A stretch of DNA of 64,000 bases from Scandinavium sp002470465 (GCF_040750395.1 NZ_JBFLVD010000014.1:62001-126000); one strand, 5' to 3'. Shown: positions 25,715 to 34,327, numbered from the stretch's first letter. Program-made: numbers and translations. Notes: a model not told the origin generated them from the letters alone.

Positions 25715-27061
25715 TTATTTCTTCGTCAGGTTTTCCAGATTTTCAACCTGCGGCAGACCATTGCCGGAAGAGGCTGAGAGGAGGCCCGTTTTAGCGTAGC
25801 CAAACAGCTTCTCGCGGGTGTCGGTAATATCCAGATTACGCATGGTCAACTGGCCGATACGATCGTCTGGTGAGAAGACGGATTCACCTTTTTCCATGGT
25901 CAGACGTTCCGCTTTGTAAGTCAGATTATCGGATACCGTGTTCAGAATGGAATAGTCATTCCCGCGACGCAGCTCCAGCGTCACTTCGCCGGTTATCTGG
26001 CTGGCCACCCAACGCTGTAGACCGTCGCGCAGCATTAGCGCCTGGGAATCAAACCAGCGGCCCTGGTAGAGCAGGCGACCAAGCTGACGGCCATGTGCAT
26101 GATACTGCTCAATGGTGTCTTCGTTGTGGATACCGGTCAGCAAACGTTCGTAGGCGATGTGCAGCAGTGCCATCCCCGGCGCTTCATAGATGCCACGGCT
26201 TTTGGCTTCGATGATGCGGTTTTCAATCTGATCGCTCATACCAAGGCCATGGCGGCCGCCAATACGGTTAGCTTCGAGCATCATTTCTACGTCATCGCTG
26301 AAGGTTTTGCCGTTAAGCGCGACCGGGTGGCCTTGTTCAAAGCGTACGGTTACTTCTTCAGCCGGGATTTTCACGCTCTCATCCCAGAACTTCACGCCCA
26401 TAATCGGGTTCACAATCTTGACGCTGGAGTTCAGGAACTCGAGATCTTTGGCTTCGTGCGTTGCGCCCAGCATGTTGGAGTCGGTGGAGTAAGCCTTTTC
26501 GACGGACATTTTGTAGTCGAAGCCGCAGGCAATCATAAACTCAGACATTTCCTGACGCCCGCCGAGCTCATCGATAAAGTCGGTATCGAGCCATGGCTTG
26601 TAAATTTTCAGCTCGGCGTTGGTCAGCAGGCCGTAACGATAGAAGCGTTCGATATCGTTGCCTTTATAGGTGCTGCCATCGCCCCAGATGTTGACGCCGT
26701 CTTCTTTCATTGCGGCAACGAGCATGGTGCCGGTAACGGCACGGCCCAACGGCGTGGTGTTGAAATAGGTCAGGCCGCCGGTGGTGTTGTGGAATGCGCC
26801 ACACTGAATGGCGGCAATGCCTTCTGCAACCAGCTGCTTGCGGCAATCAATAAGACGCGCATTTTCAGCGCCATATTCCATTGCACGGCGAGGGATGGCA
26901 TCGTAGTCCTCTTCATCTGGCTGGCCGAGATTTGCGGTGTACGCATATGGCACGGCGCCTTTTTTTCGCATCCACAGCAGCGCGGCGCTGGTGTCCAGGC
27001 CACCGGAGAAAGCGATACCAATACGTTGACCAGATGGAAGATGCTTGAGAATCGTCGTCAT
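25715..27061 (-). CDS. argG: Argininosuccinate synthase ArgG
   Basis: ArgG joins citrulline and aspartate with ATP in arginine synthesis. The 448-residue protein is one longer than the E. coli enzyme. The PP-loop is IAFSGGLDTSAAL near 17, and aspartate/citrulline-binding stretches such as TTGGLTYFNTTPLGRAVTGT and GRQEMSEFMIACG are present. This is the long enterobacterial-type ArgG. Its promoter region carries two ARG boxes, so ArgR-arginine repression is expected. Confidence 0.97.
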   Translation of the reverse strand: MTTILKHLPSGQRIGIAFSGGLDTSAALLWMRKKGAVPYAYTANLGQPDEEDYDAIPRRAMEYGAENARLIDCRKQLVAEGIAAIQCGAFHNTTGGLTYFNTTPLGRAVTGTMLVAAMKEDGVNIWGDGSTYKGNDIERFYRYGLLTNAELKIYKPWLDTDFIDELGGRQEMSEFMIACGFDYKMSVEKAYSTDSNMLGATHEAKDLEFLNSSVKIVNPIMGVKFWDESVKIPAEEVTVRFEQGHPVALNGKTFSDDVEMMLEANRIGGRHGLGMSDQIENRIIEAKSRGIYEAPGMALLHIAYERLLTGIHNEDTIEQYHAHGRQLGRLLYQGRWFDSQALMLRDGLQRWVASQITGEVTLELRRGNDYSILNTVSDNLTYKAERLTMEKGESVFSPDDRIGQLTMRNLDITDTREKLFGYAKTGLLSASSGNGLPQVENLENLTKK

Positions 27062-27112
27062 AAAGTAAAACCCTGCTTGCCAGACTGTAGTGAGGTAAGT
27101 GCCTTAGCGCCT

Positions 27113-27151
27113 ACTGCATGTTTATGCAAAATAAGTGAGTTTTCATTTAAT
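27113..27151 (-). promoter_or_regulatory. Paired ARG boxes (ArgR operator) of argG
   Basis: Box 1 (27113-27130) has core TGCAT-N4-ATGCA, a perfect palindrome; box 2 (27134-27151) has TGAGT-N4-ATTTA. Each half-site differs from TGAAT/ATTCA at one base. The boxes are 3 bp apart, the spacing ArgR hexamers use. They lie 52-90 bases upstream of argG. The rest of the argG-metY gap (27152-27318) shows no gene. Confidence 0.72.
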
Positions 27152-27318
27152 CATTTTTTGTCGGGAACAGGAAGTGATTCATGCGTTTTAGCGAAAATTT
27201 TCCCGTTTCAATGCGATAACATTATGCATAACAGCAGGTTTTCTATGCTGCTTCAATTATCAATTTGAATGAGTTGACACGCTCGATGTGTTTTCAATAT
27301 ACTGCAGGCCGATTTTAC

Positions 27319-27336
27319 GTCCCGTCCTCGGTACCA
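27319..27336 (+). repeat. Direct repeat of the 3' end of leuU
   Basis: GTCCCGTCCTCGGTACCA repeats the last 18 bases of leuU (22777-22794) with one difference (G for A), in the same orientation, 4.5 kb away and just before the metY promoter. No other part of a tRNA is present. It could be an attachment-site scar, the remains of a lost second tRNA-Leu gene, or a conserved part of the metY upstream region. Confidence 0.7.
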
Positions 27337-27350
27337 AATCCCAGCAGTAT

Positions 27351-27379
27351 TTGCGTTTTTTGCTCAGAATGAGTAAAAT
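27351..27379 (+). promoter_or_regulatory. Sigma-70 promoter of metY-rimP-nusA-infB
   Basis: TTGCGT (27351-27356), 17 bases, TAAAAT (27374-27379), with the tRNA starting 16 bases after the -10 box. It should drive metY and the downstream nusA-infB operon. Confidence 0.75.
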
Positions 27380-27394
27380 ATGCCACGTTTCAGG

Positions 27395-27471
<77 letters not shown>

Positions 27472-27484
27472 CTTTCCCTTTGAG

Positions 27485-27529
27485 TTTTTTCAAATAGTCT
27501 CTTCGAAATCGTCGCTGGATTTGAAAAAA
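27485..27529 (+). repeat. Inverted repeat in the metY trailer
   Basis: TTTTTTCAAAT (27485-27495) and ATTTGAAAAAA (27519-27529) pair perfectly over 11 bp with a 23-base loop. It starts 13 bases after metY CCA and may mark tRNA 3' processing or partial termination. Confidence 0.55.
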
Positions 27530-27582
27530 TTCTCATGGAAAGGTTTCTAAACCGCACTTGCGGTTATAGGGTTCAGTTATCT

Positions 27583-27607
27583 AAAGCCCCGATTTATCGG
27601 GGTTTTT
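27583..27607 (+). terminator. First terminator-like hairpin between metY and rimP
   Basis: AAAGCCCCGAT and ATCGGGGTTTTTT form a good hairpin with a T run, upstream of rimP. In E. coli the metY-nusA leader also contains terminators that allow partial read-through. Confidence 0.8.
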
Positions 27608-27630
27608 TGTTATCTGACTAAAGAATAACT

Positions 27631-27650
27631 GGGCTTTACGCCCTTTTTTT
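27631..27650 (+). terminator. Second terminator-like hairpin before rimP
   Basis: GGGC, loop TTTAC, GCCC followed by seven T residues, 18 bases before the rimP start. Two terminators in a row inside one leader suggest regulated read-through, perhaps by NusA. Confidence 0.7.
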
Positions 27651-27667
27651 ATGTCTTGGGGGTGGGC

Positions 27668-28120
27668 TTGTCCACATTAGAACAGAAATTAACAGAGATG
27701 CTTACGGCGCCGGTTGAGGCACTGGGCTTCGAGCTGGTCGGCATCGAATTTATTCGTGGTCGCACATCTACGCTGCGCATCTATATTGATAGTGAAGATG
27801 GCATCAATGTTGATGATTGTGCTGATGTGAGCCACCAGGTCAGTGCCGTCATGGATGTCGAAGACCCCATTACCGTCGCTTATAACCTGGAAGTTTCCTC
27901 ACCAGGGCTCGACCGTCCTATGTTCACCGCTGAACATTACACGCGATTCCTCGGTGAAGAGGTCGCCGTCGTCCTGCGTATGGCGGTTCAGAACCGTCGC
28001 AAATGGCAGGGCATTATCAAAGCGGTAGACGGTGAGATGATCACTGTTACTGTCGAAGGCAAAGATGAAGTGTTCGCGCTGAGTAACATCCAGAAGGCGA
28101 ACCTGGTTCCCCACTTTTAA
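27668..28120 (+). CDS. rimP: Ribosome maturation factor RimP
   Basis: RimP helps the 30S subunit mature. The TTG start at 27668 gives MSTLEQKLTEMLTAPVEALG and 150 residues, the E. coli form; the purine-rich GGGGGTGG lies just upstream. GTG at 27662 would add two residues (MGLSTLEQ). The N-terminal domain carries RIYIDSEDGINVDDCADVS and the C-terminal domain is SH3-like. It starts the rimP-nusA-infB-rbfA-truB-rpsO-pnp run. Confidence 0.95.
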   Translation: MSTLEQKLTEMLTAPVEALGFELVGIEFIRGRTSTLRIYIDSEDGINVDDCADVSHQVSAVMDVEDPITVAYNLEVSSPGLDRPMFTAEHYTRFLGEEVAVVLRMAVQNRRKWQGIIKAVDGEMITVTVEGKDEVFALSNIQKANLVPHF

Positions 28121-28147
28121 CAGTCTGGATTGAGGTGAAAGGCCCCG

Positions 28148-29635
28148 ATGAACAAAGAAATTTTGGCTGTTGTTGAAGCCGTTTCCAATGAAAAGTCGCT
28201 GCCGCGCGAGAAGATTTTCGAAGCGCTGGAAAGTGCGCTGGCAACGGCAACAAAGAAAAAATACGAACAAGAGATTGATGTTCGCGTTGAGATCGATCGC
28301 AAAAGCGGTGATTTCGATACCTTCCGCCGTTGGGTTATCGTTGAGGAAGTGACTCAGCCGACGAAAGAGATCACCCTGGAAGCCGCGCGTTTTGAAGATG
28401 AAAGCTTCAACGTCGGCGACTATGTTGAAGACCAGATTGAATCTGTGACCTTCGACCGTATCACTACGCAAACCGCGAAACAGGTTATCGTGCAGAAAGT
28501 CCGCGAAGCGGAACGTGCAATGGTAGTTGACCAGTTCCGTGAACACGAAGGTGAGATCATCACCGGCGTGGTGAAGAAAGTGAACCGCGATAACATCTCT
28601 CTGGACCTGGGCAACAATGCTGAAGCCGTGATCCTGCGTGAAGATATGCTGCCGCGCGAAAACTTCCGTCCGGGTGACCGTATTCGTGGCGTGCTGTACT
28701 CTGTACGCCCGGAAGCACGTGGTGCACAGCTGTTCGTGACCCGTTCTAAACCAGAAATGCTGGTTGAACTGTTCCGCATTGAAGTGCCGGAAATCGGTGA
28801 AGAAGTTATCGAGATCAAAGCGGCAGCCCGCGATCCGGGTTCACGTGCGAAAATCGCCGTGAAAACCAACGACAAGCGTATCGACCCGGTCGGTGCCTGC
28901 GTCGGTATGCGTGGCGCGCGCGTTCAGGCTGTTTCTACTGAGCTTGGCGGCGAGCGTATCGATATCGTGCTGTGGGACGACAACCCGGCGCAGTTTGTGA
29001 TTAACGCAATGGCTCCGGCTGACGTGGCGTCTATCGTCGTTGACGAAGATAAGCACACCATGGACATCGCGGTTGAAGCGGGCAACCTGGCGCAGGCGAT
29101 CGGTCGTAATGGCCAGAATGTGCGTCTGGCTTCTCAGCTGAGCGGTTGGGATCTCAACGTCATGACCGTTGACGATCTGCAGGCGAAGCATCAGGCAGAA
29201 GCTCACGCGGCGATCGATACCTTCACCAAATATCTCGATATTGATGAAGATTTCGCGACCGTACTGGTCGAAGAAGGCTTCTCAAGCCTGGAAGAACTGG
29301 CCTACGTGCCAATGAAAGAACTGCTGGAAATTGACGGCCTGGACGAACCGACCGTTGAAGCACTTCGTGAACGTGCGAAAAACGCACTGACCACGCTGGC
29401 GCTGGCACAGGAAGAAAGCCTCGGTGATAACAAACCGGCTGACGATCTGCTGAACCTTGAAGGTCTGGATCGCGCAATGGCATTTAAGCTGGCTGCCCGC
29501 GGCGTTTGTACGCTGGAAGATCTCGCCGATCAGGGCATTGATGACCTGGCTGACATCGAAGGGTTAACCGACGAGAAAGCCGGTGAGCTCATCATGGCCG
29601 CACGTAATATTTGCTGGTTCGGCGACGAAGCGTAA
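28148..29635 (+). CDS. nusA: Transcription termination/antitermination factor NusA
   Basis: NusA binds RNA polymerase and modulates pausing, termination and rRNA antitermination. The 495 residues show the N-terminal polymerase-binding domain (1-130), S1 domain (EGEIITGVVKKVNRDNISLD), KH1 and KH2 (GACVGMRGARVQ; AIGRNGQNVRLA), and the two acidic C-terminal repeats (about 350-420 and 430-495) found in gamma-proteobacteria. Length equals E. coli. Confidence 0.98.
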   Translation: MNKEILAVVEAVSNEKSLPREKIFEALESALATATKKKYEQEIDVRVEIDRKSGDFDTFRRWVIVEEVTQPTKEITLEAARFEDESFNVGDYVEDQIESVTFDRITTQTAKQVIVQKVREAERAMVVDQFREHEGEIITGVVKKVNRDNISLDLGNNAEAVILREDMLPRENFRPGDRIRGVLYSVRPEARGAQLFVTRSKPEMLVELFRIEVPEIGEEVIEIKAAARDPGSRAKIAVKTNDKRIDPVGACVGMRGARVQAVSTELGGERIDIVLWDDNPAQFVINAMAPADVASIVVDEDKHTMDIAVEAGNLAQAIGRNGQNVRLASQLSGWDLNVMTVDDLQAKHQAEAHAAIDTFTKYLDIDEDFATVLVEEGFSSLEELAYVPMKELLEIDGLDEPTVEALRERAKNALTTLALAQEESLGDNKPADDLLNLEGLDRAMAFKLAARGVCTLEDLADQGIDDLADIEGLTDEKAGELIMAARNICWFGDEA

Positions 29636-29659
29636 TAAACTGTAGCAGGAAGGAACAGC

Positions 29660-32338
29660 ATGACAGATGTAACCGTAAAAACGCTGGCCGCAGAAATTCA
29701 GACTTCCGTGGACCGCCTGGTACAGCAATTCGCTGACGCAGGTATCCCAAAGAAAGCTGATGATTCTGTGACCGCGCAAGAAAAACAAACCTTGTTGGCA
29801 CACCTGAACCGTGAACACGGCTCCGCGCCAGACAAGCTGACGCTGCAACGTAAAACCCGCAGTACCCTGAGCGTTCAGGGCACGGGTGGCAAAAGCAAAT
29901 CGGTGCAGATTGAAGTCCGTAAAACGCGTACCTTTGTAAAACGTGATCCGCAGGAAGCTGACCGTCTGGCGGAAGAAGAAGCGAAGCGTGAAGCGGAAGA
30001 ACAGGCCCGTCGTGAGGCTGAAGAAGCAGCCAAACGTGAGGCACAGGCAAAAGCTGAACGTGAGGCCGCAGAACAGGCGAAACGTGAATCCGCTGATAAA
30101 GCGAAACGTGACGTTGCGGAAAAAGACAAAGTGAGCAATACAGACGATATGACTAAAACCGCCCAGGCTGAGAAAGCCCGCCGTGAAGCCGAAGCCGCAG
30201 AGCTGAAGCGTAAAGCGGAAGAAGAAGCGCGCCGCAAGCTTGAAGAAGATGCGCGTCGCGTTGCGGAAGAAGCACGCCGCATGGCAGAAGAGAACGAAAA
30301 GAACGGCAATGCGAACGCTGAGCCGACTGAAGACACCAGCGACTATCACGTCACCACCTCTCAGCATGCTCGTCAGGCTGAAGATGAAAACGACCGTGAA
30401 AGTGAAGCTGGTCGTGGCCGTGGTCGTAACACCAAAGCCGCGCGTCCAGCGAAGAAAGCCAACAAACATGCTGAATCCAAAGCCGATCGCGAAGAAGCTC
30501 GCGCTTCCCTTCGTGGCGGTAAAGGTGGCAAACGTAAAGGTTCCACTCTGCAGCAGGGCTTCCAGAAGCCAGCTCAGGCCGTTAACCGTGACGTTGTGAT
30601 CGGCGAAACCATCACCGTTGGCGATCTGGCTAACAAGATGGCGGTTAAAGGTTCTCAGGTCATCAAAGCGATGATGAAGCTGGGCGCAATGGCCACCATC
30701 AACCAGGTCATCGACCAGGAAACCGCACAGCTGGTTGCCGAAGAGATGGGCCACAAAGTTATCCTGCGTCGTGAAAACGAGCTGGAAGAAGCGGTAATGA
30801 GTGACCGTGATACCGGCGCTGCGGCTGAACCGCGTGCACCGGTTGTGACCATTATGGGTCACGTTGACCACGGTAAAACGTCTCTCCTCGACTACATTCG
30901 TTCAACGAAAGTGGCCTCTGGCGAAGCAGGCGGCATTACCCAGCATATCGGTGCTTATCACGTTGAGCATGCTAAAGGGATGATCACCTTCCTTGATACT
31001 CCGGGCCACGCCGCGTTTACCTCCATGCGTGCTCGTGGTGCTCAGGCGACGGATATCGTCATCCTGGTTGTTGCTGCTGACGATGGCGTGATGCCACAAA
31101 CTATCGAAGCTATTCAGCACGCGAAAGCGGCGAACGTGCCTGTTGTCGTTGCGGTGAACAAAATCGATAAGCTGGAAGCCGATCCAGACCGCGTGAAGCA
31201 GGAACTGTCCCAGTACGGCATCATGCCGGAAGAGTGGGGCGGTGAGAGCCAGTTCGTCCACGTATCTGCGAAAGCGGGTACCGGTATTGACGACCTGCTC
31301 GACGCTATCCTGCTGCAGGCTGAAGTTCTGGAGCTAAAAGCCGTTCGCAACGGCATGGCAAGCGGTGCCGTAATCGAATCCTTCCTGGATAAAGGTCGTG
31401 GTCCGGTTGCTACCGTGCTGGTTCGTGAAGGTACCCTGCACAAAGGCGACATCGTGCTGTGTGGCTTCGAGTACGGTCGCGTTCGTGCGATGCGTAACGA
31501 ACTGGGTCAGGAAGTACTGGAAGCAGGTCCGTCTATTCCGGTGGAAATCCTCGGTCTGTCAGGCGTTCCGGCTGCCGGTGACGAAGTAACGGTTGTTCGT
31601 GACGAGAAGAAAGCGCGTGAAGTTGCGCTGTATCGTCAGGGCAAATTCCGTGAAGTTAAACTGGCGCGTCAGCAGAAGTCCAAGCTGGAAAACATGTTTG
31701 CCAACATGACCGAAGGCGAAGTTCACGAAGTGAACGTTGTGCTGAAAGCCGACGTACAGGGCTCTGTCGAAGCGATCTCCGATTCTCTGCTGAAGCTTTC
31801 TACTGACGAAGTGAAAGTGAAGATCATCGGTTCTGGCGTAGGTGGTATCACCGAAACCGACGCGACGCTTGCTGCGGCATCCAACGCGATTCTGGTTGGC
31901 TTCAACGTCCGTGCAGATGCCTCTGCGCGCCGAGTAATCGATGCCGAAAGCCTGGATCTGCGTTACTACTCCGTCATCTATAACCTGATCGACGAAGTGA
32001 AAGCAGCAATGAGCGGCATGCTGTCACCAGAGCTGAAACAGCAGATCATCGGTCTGGCTGAAGTGCGTGACGTGTTTAAATCGCCGAAATTTGGTGCCAT
32101 CGCAGGCTGTATGGTTACCGAAGGTGTGGTCAAACGTCACAACCCAATCCGCGTCCTGCGCGACAACGTGGTTATCTATGAAGGCGAGCTGGAATCTCTG
32201 CGCCGCTTCAAAGATGATGCCAACGAAGTCCGTAACGGCATGGAATGTGGTATCGGCGTGAAGAACTACAACGACGTTCGCGTCGGCGATATGATCGAAG
32301 TGTTCGAGATCATCGAGATCCAGCGCAGCATCGATTAA
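29660..32338 (+). CDS. infB: Translation initiation factor IF-2
   Basis: IF-2 delivers fMet-tRNA to the 30S subunit and drives subunit joining. The 892-residue protein has an IF2-N domain, a long Glu/Lys/Arg/Ala-rich coiled linker (about 90-270), and a G domain with GHVDHGKT near 399, DTPGHAAF and NKID, followed by domains II-IV. In-frame GTG at 30131 (Val158) and ATG at 30149 (Met164) match the known internal starts of the shorter IF2-2 and IF2-3 forms in E. coli. Confidence 0.98.
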   Translation: MTDVTVKTLAAEIQTSVDRLVQQFADAGIPKKADDSVTAQEKQTLLAHLNREHGSAPDKLTLQRKTRSTLSVQGTGGKSKSVQIEVRKTRTFVKRDPQEADRLAEEEAKREAEEQARREAEEAAKREAQAKAEREAAEQAKRESADKAKRDVAEKDKVSNTDDMTKTAQAEKARREAEAAELKRKAEEEARRKLEEDARRVAEEARRMAEENEKNGNANAEPTEDTSDYHVTTSQHARQAEDENDRESEAGRGRGRNTKAARPAKKANKHAESKADREEARASLRGGKGGKRKGSTLQQGFQKPAQAVNRDVVIGETITVGDLANKMAVKGSQVIKAMMKLGAMATINQVIDQETAQLVAEEMGHKVILRRENELEEAVMSDRDTGAAAEPRAPVVTIMGHVDHGKTSLLDYIRSTKVASGEAGGITQHIGAYHVEHAKGMITFLDTPGHAAFTSMRARGAQATDIVILVVAADDGVMPQTIEAIQHAKAANVPVVVAVNKIDKLEADPDRVKQELSQYGIMPEEWGGESQFVHVSAKAGTGIDDLLDAILLQAEVLELKAVRNGMASGAVIESFLDKGRGPVATVLVREGTLHKGDIVLCGFEYGRVRAMRNELGQEVLEAGPSIPVEILGLSGVPAAGDEVTVVRDEKKAREVALYRQGKFREVKLARQQKSKLENMFANMTEGEVHEVNVVLKADVQGSVEAISDSLLKLSTDEVKVKIIGSGVGGITETDATLAAASNAILVGFNVRADASARRVIDAESLDLRYYSVIYNLIDEVKAAMSGMLSPELKQQIIGLAEVRDVFKSPKFGAIAGCMVTEGVVKRHNPIRVLRDNVVIYEGELESLRRFKDDANEVRNGMECGIGVKNYNDVRVGDMIEVFEIIEIQRSID

Positions 32339-32361
32339 TCTACCGCAGATTAGTTCAGATT

Positions 32362-32392
32362 GTAGGCCGGGTAAGCGAGGCGCCACCCGGCA
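32362..32392. repeat. REP-type palindrome between infB and rbfA
   Basis: GTAGGCCGGGTAAGCG and CGCCACCCGGCA are the two arms of a typical enterobacterial REP element. It lies 23 bases after infB, inside an operon. Confidence 0.75.
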
Positions 32393-32400
32393 TGAATTTC

Positions 32401-32425
32401 AAAAGGGGCTGATAGCCCCTTTTTT
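32401..32425 (+). terminator. Terminator-like hairpin between infB and rbfA
   Basis: AAAAGGGGCT, loop GAT, AGCCCCTTTTTTG gives a strong hairpin with six T residues, 16 bases before rbfA. rbfA and truB would otherwise share the infB transcript, so this is probably an attenuator. Confidence 0.75.
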
Positions 32426-32441
32426 GTCTGGAGAATTTATT

Positions 32442-32843
32442 ATGGCGAAAGAATTTGGTCGCCCGCAGCGCGTATCCCAGGAGCTGCAAAAAGAGATTGC
32501 TATCATCCTGCAGCGCGAAATCAAAGATCCTCGTCTGGGCCTGATGACGACCGTTTCCGGTGTGGAAGTCTCCCGCGATCTGGCATATGCCAAAGTGTTC
32601 GTGACCTTCCTGAACGATAAAGATGAAGCTGCGGTGAAAGCGGGCATCCGCGCGCTGCAGGACGCATCAGGCTTCATCCGTAGCCTGCTCGGTAAAGCAA
32701 TGCGTCTGCGCATCGTGCCAGAGTTGACCTTCTTCTACGATAACTCGCTGGTAGAAGGGATGCGCATGTCTAACCTGGTGACTAACGTGGTGCGTCATGA
32801 CGATGAGCGTCGTGTGAACCCGGACGACAACAAGGAGGACTGA
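32442..32843 (+). CDS. rbfA: 30S ribosome-binding factor RbfA
   Basis: RbfA binds the 5' helix of 16S rRNA late in 30S assembly and is needed for cold growth. The start at 32442 gives MAKEFGRPQRVSQELQKEIA and 133 residues, equal to E. coli; six upstream codons in the same frame fall in the terminator region. The single KH-like domain and the acidic tail (DDNKED) are normal. One base overlaps truB (TGATG). Confidence 0.97.
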   Translation: MAKEFGRPQRVSQELQKEIAIILQREIKDPRLGLMTTVSGVEVSRDLAYAKVFVTFLNDKDEAAVKAGIRALQDASGFIRSLLGKAMRLRIVPELTFFYDNSLVEGMRMSNLVTNVVRHDDERRVNPDDNKED

Positions 32844-33787
32844 TGAGTCGTCCTCGTCGTCGTGGTCGCGACATTCATGGCGTGCTCCTGCTGGATAAAC
32901 CGCAGGGGGCGTCGAGCAATGATGTGCTGCAAAAGGTGAAGCGTCTCTATAACGCTAACCGTGCCGGGCACACCGGGGCGCTGGATCCGCTGGCGACCGG
33001 TATGCTGCCGGTCTGTCTTGGCGAAGCCACCAAGTTTTCCCAGTACCTGCTGGACTCCGATAAGCGCTATCGCGTGATTGCGAAGCTTGGACAGCGTACC
33101 GATACGTCGGATGCCGATGGGCAGGTGGTGGAAGAGCGTCCGCTGACGTTCAGCGCTACCGATCTGGCGAGCGCGCTGGAAAGCTTCCGCGGCGATACCA
33201 TGCAGGTGCCATCGATGTATTCGGCGCTGAAATATCAGGGTAAAAAGCTCTACGAATATGCCCGTCAGGGCATTGATGTGCCTCGCGAAGCTCGTCCAAT
33301 TACGGTGTATGAGCTGCTGTTCCTTCGCCACGAAGGTGATGAACTGGAGCTGGAGATCCACTGCTCAAAAGGGACTTATATCCGGACGATTATCGACGAT
33401 CTCGGTGAAAAGCTTGGCTGCGGTGCGCATGTGATCAGGCTGCGTCGTCTGGCCGTCAGCCGCTATCCGGTCGAGCGGATGGTGACGCTGGAGCATTTGC
33501 AGGCGCTGGTCGCACAGGCGGAATCTCAGGATATTCCTGCAGCACAGCTGTTGGATCCTTTGCTGATGCCAATGGACAGTCCGGCTGCCGACTTCCCGAT
33601 CGTCAATCTGCCGCTGACCTCCTCCGTTTACTTTAAAAACGGTAATCCGGTGCGTTCGGCGAACGTGCAGGTGAGTGGTCTGGTCCGCGTGACGGAAGGC
33701 GATGATGGCAAGTTTATCGGTATGGGTGAAATTGATGACGAAGGCCGCGTTGCCCCGCGTCGTCTGGTGGTTGAGTATTCGGAATAA
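32843..33787 (+). CDS. truB: tRNA pseudouridine-55 synthase TruB
   Basis: TruB makes pseudouridine 55 in the T loop of tRNAs and also helps tRNA folding. The 314-residue protein has the catalytic Asp48 in AGHTGALDPLATG, the family motif KRYRVIAKLGQRTDTSDADG, and a C-terminal PUA domain (about 250-314). Length equals E. coli. The GGAGGA before the start is inside rbfA. Confidence 0.98.
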   Translation: MSRPRRRGRDIHGVLLLDKPQGASSNDVLQKVKRLYNANRAGHTGALDPLATGMLPVCLGEATKFSQYLLDSDKRYRVIAKLGQRTDTSDADGQVVEERPLTFSATDLASALESFRGDTMQVPSMYSALKYQGKKLYEYARQGIDVPREARPITVYELLFLRHEGDELELEIHCSKGTYIRTIIDDLGEKLGCGAHVIRLRRLAVSRYPVERMVTLEHLQALVAQAESQDIPAAQLLDPLLMPMDSPAADFPIVNLPLTSSVYFKNGNPVRSANVQVSGLVRVTEGDDGKFIGMGEIDDEGRVAPRRLVVEYSE

Positions 33788-33796
33788 TCGCCTGCC

Positions 33797-33825
33797 TTGC
33801 GATAACAGGTCGCTGCGGGTAGAAT
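33797..33825 (+). promoter_or_regulatory. Sigma-70 promoter of rpsO
   Basis: TTGCGA (33797-33802), a 17-base spacer and TAGAAT (33820-33825) form a strong promoter that begins 10 bases after the truB stop. It gives an rpsO leader of about 100 bases, the region where S15 represses its own translation in E. coli. Confidence 0.82.
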
Positions 33826-33933
33826 ATTGCCGCTTAACGCCTGAACAAAGGCCAGCCTGCGTCAGTGCGTTAATCCTGGGGTCGCTGAATTAGAGATCGG
33901 CACCCTTTTTCCTATTTTATTCTGGAGTTTAAA

Positions 33934-34203
33934 ATGTCTCTAAGCGTTGAAGCTAAAGCAAAAATCGTTTCCGAGTTTGGTCGTGGTTCTAACGACAGCG
34001 GTTCTACCGAAGTTCAGGTTGCACTGCTGACCGCTCAGATCAACCACCTGCAGGGTCACTTCTCTGAGCACAAAAAAGATCACCACAGCCGTCGTGGTCT
34101 GCTGCGTATGGTTTCTCAGCGTCGTAAACTGCTCGACTACCTGAAACGTAAAGATGTAGCACGCTACACTGCGCTGATCGAGCGTCTGGGTCTGCGTCGC
34201 TAA
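33934..34203 (+). CDS. rpsO: 30S ribosomal protein S15
   Basis: S15 binds the three-way junction of 16S rRNA helices 20-22 and nucleates the platform of the small subunit. The 89-residue protein begins MSLSVEAKAKIVSEFGRGSN and keeps the RNA-binding HKKDHHSRRGLLRMVSQRRK. In E. coli it represses its own mRNA by trapping the ribosome on a pseudoknot; the similar leader length here is consistent, though I did not model the fold. Confidence 0.98.
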   Translation: MSLSVEAKAKIVSEFGRGSNDSGSTEVQVALLTAQINHLQGHFSEHKKDHHSRRGLLRMVSQRRKLLDYLKRKDVARYTALIERLGLRR

Positions 34204-34219
34204 TTCTGGCGAGTTTCAG

Positions 34220-34247
34220 AAAGAGGGGCCTTTATGGCCCCTTTTTT
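34220..34247 (+). terminator. Rho-independent terminator after rpsO
   Basis: AAAGAGGGGCC, loop TTTAT, GGCCCCTTTTTT, 17 bases past the rpsO stop. In E. coli this terminator is leaky and part of pnp expression reads through it. Confidence 0.87.
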
Positions 34248-34327
34248 CAACCAGATGGCAGCAATCAGGCTGAAACTCATGTATTGTTTGTATTGATGCG
34301 ATAAATGATCTTCATTGCAGAGTTTCG

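Noticed and set aside
26093..27268. 391-codon open frame antisense to argG
   Set aside because: Shadow of argG, running on into the ARG-box region; no protein family seen.
22795..27336. Active integrative element at leuU
   Set aside because: No integrase, excisionase or mobility gene is present, and argG, a core gene, lies between the repeats; at most a scar.
29564..30871. 435-codon Phe-rich open frame antisense to infB
   Set aside because: It reads the opposite strand of the Lys/Glu/Arg codons of the IF-2 linker; composition artefact.
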